The notes below the pieces were generated by a model. That model saw only the letters and a program-made list of their open reading frames with translations. It did not search any database and had not been told where the DNA came from. DNA of 64,000 bases, taken from NCBI RefSeq assembly GCF_029962835.1, contig NC_080577.1:28502501-28566500 (forward strand), given 5' to 3'. A program made the position numbers and the translations under genes. How positions within the stretch are numbered: position 1 is the stretch's first letter; the number at the start of each line of letters is the position of its first letter. This document shows positions 57,430 to 64,000 of the stretch, piece by piece. This DNA is from Magnolia sinica (lineage: Eukaryota > Streptophyta > Magnoliopsida > Magnoliales > Magnoliaceae).

Positions 57430-58461
57430 CATGGCCATAGGGAGGACTCCGCCACTATGAGTCCTCCACAACAATCACAACCACATCTACATGATCATGG
57501 GTCCCATACAAGCATGGACCCTTACAAAATCAAAAATCTGAGGTGGGAATACCATCCCCACCATGGATCTAGGGTCTAGATGACCCACTAACCTATAAAT
57601 CAAAGGGAAATCTCATGATAGGGTCCATGGAGAATGGCCCCATCATGGCAATCATACATGCATAAAGTGGGCCATTGGCCACACTCATGGAGTTATGTAA
57701 GACTTCCTCCATTGATTGATGGGTCCTACACACTCCCAAACAAATGAAAAAGGTTCAAGCAAGAAGAAAGGAAAGAAACTACTCCTATGAATCACCCACC
57801 TTAAGACTTCTTCTTCTTTCTCCACACTAGAGATCTATAGCACCACAGGAGACGTTTTAATGGCTAAGATGGGATTTGGAGGGTTAGATTTGGAGGATTT
57901 TAGGGTGAAAGGGGCTGGAGAGAAAGCTCTCTCATGGACATCCAAGGAGGCTTAGAGAAAAGAATGAGAGAAGAGAGAAGAGAGGGAGAAATGGTAGCTA
58001 GGAATGAAATGATGAGTTTTTTTGGGAGGATGGGAGCATGCTAGCAATCATGACAAGCAAGACATTCTCTGGGTTAGGTAGGGATGACATCATGTTAGAC
58101 TAGGGTGGCTATAGGCTAGCTTGTATCTTACATGGGGAATGAGGAATACTAGTGTGGGCCCACATGTGAGAACGTGCAACAAGGATAAGGTGGGTCCCAT
58201 ATCATGATCAAGGGCTCAAAAATTGCTCGGCCTACATTTTTTGATCTACAACTCGGATTGACACACGAGACGCGGCGTTCGAACCACGGCATCGATGTGG
58301 CCGCAACGGTATATGTTTCGAGTCAATCCGGGTCGAGTTTACATGATGGGACTTAAGGATGATCGCAAATGAAATCTACAGGTCGCGGGTCGCCAGAATT
58401 TGACCGATAGGACCGCGGAACCTAACAGAATAAAACGGACACTGAGGTTAAGGGTCTTACA
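53994..58461 (-). mobile_element. 3' LTR of the nested chromovirus, about 4.47 kb
   Basis: On the minus strand it runs from TGTAAGACCC (58461) to GTACGAGAACA (53994). Its last 480 bp match the right end of the outer LTR (CTCTAAGCTTTnTATAAGC, GAGGATTTCC/TATAA, GTACTACG, GGCTGTCGG). The body contains many GGCCCACC motifs and a (GA)n tract at 57390-57427. Open frames inside it (for example 54910-55167 and 56447-56845) have no family resemblance. Confidence 0.8.
57390..57427. repeat. (GA)n microsatellite
   Basis: About nineteen GA dinucleotides within the minus-strand LTR. Confidence 0.95.
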
Positions 58462-58476
58462 TCTCTCCCCTCCTAC
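58462..58476 (-). other. Polypurine tract of the nested chromovirus
   Basis: GTAGGAGGGGAGAGA on the minus strand directly precedes the LTR start TGTAAGACCC. It is the expected primer site for plus-strand synthesis. GGACGAAATTTCTTT just upstream is also typical of Gypsy 3' ends. Confidence 0.85.
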
Positions 58477-58542
58477 AAAGAAATTTCGTCCTTAAAATTA
58501 ACCATATCCAGGACAAAACATGGGATAAGGCAAAACATAATC

Positions 58543-58578
58543 GCATATATATATATATATATATCAATATATATATAC
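58543..58578. repeat. (AT)n tract
   Basis: AT dinucleotides interrupted once, between pol stop and polypurine tract. Confidence 0.85.
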
Positions 58579-58616
58579 CAATTAGCATAAAGTAGTATAT
58601 AATACAATACAATCAA

Positions 58617-58787
58617 TCAATCAACAAACAGATAAGGATAGCGTTCCTTGATCTCTGCCTCTTGCTCCCAGGAGGCCTTTGCCTCTGAATGATGACTCCA
58701 CCGAACCTTCACCAGGGGAATGACCTTGGTCTGGAGAACCTGTTCCCTCCGATCAAGGATGCGAATCACCTACTTAATGTAAGAAGC
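58617..58787 (-). pseudogene. Chromodomain of the chromovirus integrase
   Basis: Directly after the integrase frame and an in-frame TAG, the minus strand reads VIRILDRREQVLQTKVIPL then VKVRWSHHSEAKASWEQE, ERYPYLF and TGA (58617-58619). This is the short C-terminal chromodomain of Tekay/Del-type plant chromoviruses, thought to guide integration into chromatin. The stop separates it from integrase. Confidence 0.85.
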
Positions 58788-59860
58788 ATCCTCACGGACC
58801 TCGAGGGGCTGCCAATCAATCACTGGAATAATGTCCGACCCACACTTCCACAACATCGATACATGAAACACACTATAGATACCGGACAACTCAGAAGGTA
58901 AGGCGAGCATATAGGCCACGGTGCCCACATGCCCGGTGATCTCGAAAGGTCCAATAAATCTCGGGGCAAGCTTGCCCTTCCCTCCAAACCACATCACACA
59001 CTTCATGGGCGAGACCTTGAGATACACCATGTCCTCAACTGTAAAATTGAGGGGTCGACGCTGACGATCAGCAAAACTCTTCTGCCGACTCTGAGATGTG
59101 CACATCTTCTGCCTGATGATGTCGATGACCTCTGATGATTGCTTCACAAGCTCAGGACTGAGAAGACGATGCTCTCCAACCTCAGTCCAACAACTAGGAG
59201 ATCTGTACGGCCTGCCATATAGTGCCTCAAAAGGAGTCATGCCAATGGTCGCCTGATAACTATTGTTGTACACGAACTCGGCCAGGCGCAAATGCTCGTC
59301 CCAGCTACCCGCGAAGTCAATCACACAAGCTCTAAGCATATTCTCAAAAATCTGGTTGACCCTTTCGATCTGCCCATCGGTCTGCGAATGATAAGCGGTG
59401 CTAAGCTGTAAAGTAGACCCTATTGCCTGCTGAAAGCTCCTCTAAAACTGAGACGTAAATTTGGGGTCTCGATCAGAAACGATCAAAACCGAAATGTCAT
59501 GCACTCTCATTATCTCCTCAATGAATACCTTCGCAAGCCGATTCAATGTCTAGGTCGCACGAATTGGAATAAAATGCGCCGACTTCATCAGACGATTGAC
59601 GACAACCCAGATGGCGTCGTAACCGCGCTAAGTCTTCGGCAAGCCCATAATGAAATTAGTTGACACGTGCTCCCACTTCCACAGTGGAACACTCAATGGC
59701 TGCAAAGGACCAGGGGGTCTCTGGTGATCGGCCTTGACATACTGGCACGTATCACACTTAGCCACAAAACTAGTAATCTAGTACTTCATCCCCATCCAAA
59801 AATACTGTCTCCTCGCATCGCGATATATCTTTATAGAGCCCGAGTGGATAGTAAGTCATG
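58770..59860 (-). pseudogene. Gypsy integrase remnant
   Basis: Reading leftward: CDTCQYVKADHQRPPGPLQP (zinc-binding HHCC end and linker), WEHVSTNFIMGLPKT with Asn where the first catalytic Asp is expected, a stop, KSAHF, VSDRDPKFTSQF (second Asp kept), a stop, STAYHSQTDGQIERVNQ (catalytic Glu kept). An open 189-codon stretch (58770-59339) follows with YNNSYQATIGMTPFEALYGR and the GKLAPRFIGPFEI and VFHVSMLWK motifs. Two stops and the substituted Asp mean it is inactive. Confidence 0.92.
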
Positions 59861-60289
59861 ATCGGTGTGCTCAGTCATCAGATCTCTATGCAACTCTGGC
59901 ATGTTCGGAATACACAATCGGCCTCTATAGCGAAGTCCACCATCGTAACCAATCTGCTAGTGTAACTGCTCCACGGATACTACCTCTGCTCAGTATCCTT
60001 GCAGTGACTTGTCTGTCTGCTGAGCCTCAATCACCCTTGCGACAAGAGAGGGTTGAATCGATAGGCCCTAAAGCTGAACAATAGAGGACTGCAGACTAAA
60101 CTCAAAGTCGAACTCTGATACATCCTCGAGCATCTTCCATTCACGAACCATCATCTACATCATCAAGCCTCATAGTTGACGGCTGAGCGCGTCTGCCACC
60201 ACGTTTGCCTTGCCTGGGTGGTACTGAAGGTCGAAATCATAATCCTTCGGGAGCTCCATCCATCGCATCTGTCGCATATTCAGCTCTGA

Positions 60290-60586
60290 CTACAAAAACG
60301 AGTACTTCGGGCTCTTATGGTCCGAAAAGAGCTCGAACCTAAGCCCATAGAGATAATTCCTGCACACCTTCAGTGCGAAGACAATTGCTGCCAACTCCAG
60401 ATCATGCGTGGGGTAATTCAGCTCATGGACCTTAAGTTGGCGCAAGGCATACACCACTGGCTTCCTATGCTGCATTAGGACAACACCCAAACCAACTCTC
60501 GAGGCATCAGTAAACATAACGAACCCATCACTCCCAGAGGGAAGAGTGAGGAAGGGTGTGGACATGAGGCGGTCCTTCAACTCCAC
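60290..60586 (-). pseudogene. Gypsy RNase H remnant
   Basis: [36 protein letters not shown] (catalytic Asp in TDAS), [38 protein letters not shown] and [11 protein letters not shown] define the domain. The usual T/SDHKSLKY is one residue altered and a stop follows. Confidence 0.92.
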
Positions 60587-60839
60587 AGATGCCTCCTTGC
60601 AGGCGTTACTCTAGACGAACTCGGCCCCCTTCCTTGCCAATTGGGTCAACGGTGTTGCAATGCGAGAGAATTCCTCGATGAATCACCGATAATATCCCGC
60701 TAGACTAAGGAAGGTATAGATCCCCATAGACGCACTGCATCGATCTTCAAGCGGTCTACAGCAACACCCTCCCTCGTCACCACGTGAGCAAAGAACTTCA
60801 CCTCATCCTACAAGAACTCACACCTCTATAACTTCACAT

Positions 60840-61300
60840 ACAGCTGATGGGCACGGAGGGTCTCCAACACTATCTACAAATGCAACTCATGGTCCTCCCG
60901 GGTCCTCGAATAGACCAGAATGTCATCGATGAAGACTACAACAAACTGGTCGAGGTAGGGCCGGAAGACCTCGTTCATCAACTGTAAGAAGATGGCGGGC
61001 GCATTGGTCAGCCCAAAAGACATGACCAAAAACTCGAAATGACCGTAGCACATCGAGAAAGCTGTCTTCGAAATGTCCTCCTCTCGGACCCAAATCTGAT
61101 AATAACCAGAGCAGAAGTCATCTTGGAAAAGAACTGAGCACCCTGCAGCTGGTTAAACAAAACATCAATCCTTGGGAGTGGGTATCTGTTCTTAATAGTG
61201 ACCTTATTGAGCTCGCGGTAATCCACGTAAAGCCTCAACAAGCCATCCTTCTTCTTCATGAAAAATACCAGGGCTCCCTACGGTGAACTGCTAGGACGAA
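60840..61300 (-). pseudogene. Gypsy reverse transcriptase remnant
   Basis: [20 protein letters not shown] and [19 protein letters not shown] mark the fingers/palm start (61125-61259). After a frameshift come SGYYQI-type and [18 protein letters not shown] sequence and [18 protein letters not shown], whose FIDD box at 60922-60933 is the active site. Stops follow. Confidence 0.92.
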
Positions 61301-61780
61301 TAAAACTCAACTCTCGTAACTCATCCAACTGCTGCTGCAGCTCCCGTAACTTCATCGGTGTCATACGATACGGGGCCTTTGAGATAGGGGTGATACCAGA
61401 CACAAGATCTATCTGAAACTCTATCTGTCGGCGCGGTGGTAAATCTGAAATCTCTTTAAACACATCCAGAAACTCACATACTATCGGCAACTGCTCAAAA
61501 CACCTCGCCACTGACTCCTCAACAACATAGGCCAACAAGCTAAATAGCGGCTCTCCTCTGGGCTTAGCAACAAACTGGAACATAGGCAAGCTGGGTATAT
61601 AAAACGTGACTATCCTGACGGAGCAGTTCAATACAACATGATACTCGACAAGCCAATCCATACTCAGGATAACATCAAACTCGGTCATCGGTAACACGAA
61701 CAAATCCACGGGCAGGAACATTCTCCAACCAAGACGGGACAAGATGAATAGAGACGGCTTAAAACTGCAGACTCGCCTAT
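61278..61780 (-). pseudogene. Partial Gypsy protease and protease-RT linker
   Basis: SIGESAVLSRLYSSCPVLVG (one frame, about 61713-61775) then, after a frameshift, FVLPMTEFDVILSMDWLVEY, the C-terminal half of the retropepsin-like domain. CEFLDVFKEISDLPPRRQIE and ISKAPYRMTP lead to the RT. The catalytic DSGA half is missing at the truncated edge. Confidence 0.88.
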
Positions 61781-62372
61781 AGACTCGTCAAGATTTGCAT
61801 ATTGCATTGTATCATCAATATATGATATTTGGCTCACTATGTCTCCGCATTGTATAGCTGATCTACATTGCTTCATCAGTATATGATATTGGCTTATTAT
61901 GTTTTTGCATCACATAGCCTGGATATGGTTGCTGGTATTTATAGACTTATCGGCATGTTTCCGCATTACTCTGATATTGCATACTTGGCACTTACCTTGC
62001 GCACCCACTTACACCACCCTCTAAGCTTTGTATAAGCTTATGCTCGATAAATGCGTGCAGGTGGCGTTAGGTCGCAGCAGCGTTGAGCTTGGAGCGTGCA
62101 GCTATCTTCTGGAGCTTTGATTATCGATATATGTATTTACCCTTCAGCACTGTATTCAACTATTTATATTAGTGGATATGTGATGATGATGTTGCATTTG
62201 TGATTTCAGTAAACTTGTGGTTGTGCTTCTTACGAGATAAATGTACGTTGGAAAATCCTCCTTGTAGGATCTCGAGATCGGAATCTAGCGTATGAGCGCT
62301 GAGAGACTAGAATGGGGTACTACGTAGGCTGTCGGCACCGGATTCGTCAGTTTTCGAGTTTGGGGCGTGACA
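61781..62372 (+). mobile_element. Solo LTR (Tekay-like), right part
   Basis: Plus-oriented LTR end. It contains CCACCCTCTAAGCTTTGTAT, GGATCTCGAG, ATGGGGTACTACGTAGGCTG and finishes GTTTGGGGCGTGACA. TGACA is the exact inverted complement of the left end TGTCA. The sequence at about 61795-61915 holds an imperfect 65-70 bp duplication (ATCAATATATGATATT / ATCAGTATATGATATT). Confidence 0.85.
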
Positions 62373-62377
62373 TGAAT
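62373..62377. repeat. Target-site duplication, right copy (TGAAT)
   Basis: Matches 51595-51599 exactly. Confidence 0.8.
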
Positions 62378-63290
62378 AATGCGTTCGACTCCACCAAATT
62401 GAATCGGGTTTCAGCAAGTTCGACAATCTCTTTGTCATGTTCAATCATATCCTAAAACCTAGTTAAATCTTCCATAATAACTTTAAGGTGAGCCTCCTCC
62501 CCTGCTAGTTACTTCAAGCTTAAAACTAGAGTAATATGATGTACCATGACTCAATGAGTCGACATGTTATTTTCCCTATTGGGATGCAAATCCAGCAACT
62601 ATAAATCCTAACAATGAGACTAGATAACATGCTTGTAAAATCTCATAGAGAGATCTTGTCTTTTGAGATGAAAACACAACCAAGTCGCACATAAATGAAT
62701 TTAAGAACAATTGAGTCGGTTGAATAAGAGTTAGTTAATTCGAAGTTAATTATGTATAATACGATTGCACCAAACTATTTACAATCATAATAGGTAGGTG
62801 ATCCTTTCACGTTGGTAAGTTCCATTTTATGGATAAGTTGTGTTAGATTGCATGTTGTAACTCATTATTCTTGTGAGTTATGACAATTCTATCTTAACGT
62901 GTACGTGTTTATATGTATTTGATCTTATGCTATATCTTCACATATTGTATACATATCAAATCTAGAATTGTGAAACCCTTTAATTTATTGTGCTTACAGT
63001 GAATTTAAATTGGTGAATCATGCTAACATGTTATGCTCGTATGAAACTTGGATCTATGATATATATTACCATATTGTGCTTATTTGGACATGGAGATCTA
63101 TTCCATATATGGAATTTGTATTGTGTGTGATAAATTTAAAGTTATCTCATTGTGTATCTTGTAATTTAGAATAAGTTATTAGTAATCTCCATTTGTGATT
63201 GTGCTTTAACCATAGAAATTCATTGTGTAATCAATTGATTTCAATTACTCGTATATGTGTGGAAGATAGTCAATGTTAAGACCTAAATAT
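62378..63290. other. Intergenic, nothing recognised
   Basis: AT-rich DNA that must once have been contiguous with 50538-51594, before the LTR insertion. No gene or repeat was seen. Confidence 0.55.
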
Positions 63291-64000
63291 TGTAAGGCCT
63301 GTATCCTAGTCCATACAGTTCCCTAGGCTTCTACGATCCTCCTCGTCAAATTTCGGCAACCCACGACCTGTAATCGGCATTTGCGCGTGACCCTAAGTCG
63401 CGCCCTGTCAACCCGAGTTGACTCGACCCGAGACTTGTACCCTAGCGACGGTGTTGTCACCGCGATTCCAATGTCGCATCTTGTGCACCAATGCGATACC
63501 CAAGCCAAGAGATGTGGGCCTGCGTTTATCTCGAAGAAAAGCCGCACATTTGCGAATCCCGAGAGAATCTCTACCATCAATCACATCAATCAAATCAAGT
63601 AGAACCCATCACTCACCCATACCTCTCTTTTCCCCAAAGTCAAAAAAACCATACCCCTCAAGTTAAGTACACCCATCACACTCATCCCTCCCCTTACAAC
63701 CTCCCTCTCTCTCTTTCTCTCTTCTTCTTCTTCTTCTTCATTTCCATTGCTAGCCATGGACGTCCAAGCAAGCTCTATTTTTCAGCCCTTTTACCTTTAG
63801 ATCCCTCCTAATCCAACCCTTAGAAGCCCATCTCCACCATTGAAAGGGATCCTAGAAGGCTTGAGAACCCAAGGGTAGAAGAAGAAGAGTAAGGTGGGTG
63901 CTCTTTAGGTAGATTTTTTCATTCTCTTGCTTAAGGTGAGTGGGAACCACCAATCAATGGTGAGGATCCCATCTTGATCCCTAGGTGCGGCCAATGGCCC
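63291..64000 (+). mobile_element. LTR of the same family, 5' part, continues outside window
   Basis: It starts TGTAAGGCCTGTATCCTAG and tracks the LTR at 51600 for about 300 bp (CCTGTAATCGGC, CGACCCGAGACTTGTACC, CAATGCGATACCCAAGCCA). A CT/TTC-rich stretch (63700-63740) follows. Whether it is solo or part of a full element cannot be seen. Confidence 0.75.

Larger units (their letters stand above)
53994..61780 (-). mobile_element. Nested, 5'-truncated Tekay/Del-like chromovirus
   Basis: A minus-strand Ty3/Gypsy element with 3' LTR (58461 to 53994), polypurine tract (58462-58476), and pol remnants in reverse order: chromodomain, integrase, RNase H, RT, partial protease. gag, the start of protease and the 5' LTR are missing. 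At about 61781 it abuts the right part of the outer + strand LTR. The right edge is therefore a deletion, not an original terminus. Confidence 0.9.

Noticed and set aside
1..64000. CRISPR arrays, prokaryotic operons, rRNA genes
   Set aside because: The window is plant nuclear DNA. The regular repeats are minisatellites and transposon arrays, and no rRNA signature was seen.

Overview
This window looks like nuclear DNA of a flowering plant. It holds one plant-type P-class pentatricopeptide repeat (PPR) gene, plant LINE, hAT, Copia-like and Ty3/Gypsy (Tekay/Del chromovirus-type) remnants, many MITEs, and very little other coding sequence. A recurrent motif of the type GTGGGCCCACC followed by ATGATGTATGTG occurs as minisatellites, inside LTRs and in MITEs. 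From memory this is frequent in magnoliids and other early-diverging lineages, but that placement is a low-confidence guess.

Layout. 1-2759: a decayed + strand LINE with reverse transcriptase, zinc-knuckle and RNase H remnants and a poly(A) tail. 2760-15460: gene-poor DNA with a 33-34 bp minisatellite (5672-5936), a foldback MITE (6240-6482), a perfect 56-bp tandem duplication (9051-9162), a six-headed tandem MITE array (10463-11696), and a 529-bp hAT MITE with an 8-bp target duplication (13003-13531). 15465-21420: two further LINE remnants, the second split by a hAT-like MITE and by about 3.5 kb of LTR-retrotransposon debris, plus a 30-bp minisatellite (20288-20570). 22292-24091 (minus strand): the only convincingly intact host gene, an intronless-CDS PPR gene like Arabidopsis At1g08610, with an inferred 5' UTR intron and a TATA promoter near 24990.

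24889-47777: the most striking part, a 22.9-kb tandem array. Each unit starts (on +) with a copy of the PPR promoter, first leader exon and splice donor, and ends inside a minus-strand hAT transposase gene. The rest of that transposase (BED finger and N-terminal region) occurs once, at 47777-48506. The simplest history is a tandem duplication with one breakpoint in the PPR 5' UTR intron and the other in a neighbouring hAT transposase. The array consists of long (5.7 kb) and short (2.15 kb) units. All short units share one 3.6-kb deletion scar with a 15-bp templated filler. One unit is a fused long-short pair, so the array reads L-S-S-(LS)-L-S.

48507-51594: an in-frame duplicated unknown segment and an LTR-like stretch. 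51595-62377: a + strand solo LTR flanked by a perfect 5-bp target duplication (TGAAT) and interrupted by a truncated minus-strand Tekay-like chromovirus (3' LTR, polypurine tract, chromodomain, integrase, RNase H, RT, partial protease, all broken). 63291-64000: the start of another related LTR.

Apart from the PPR gene nothing here looks able to make a working protein. The interest lies in how the repeats were assembled and in six copies of one gene's promoter lying next to the gene itself.
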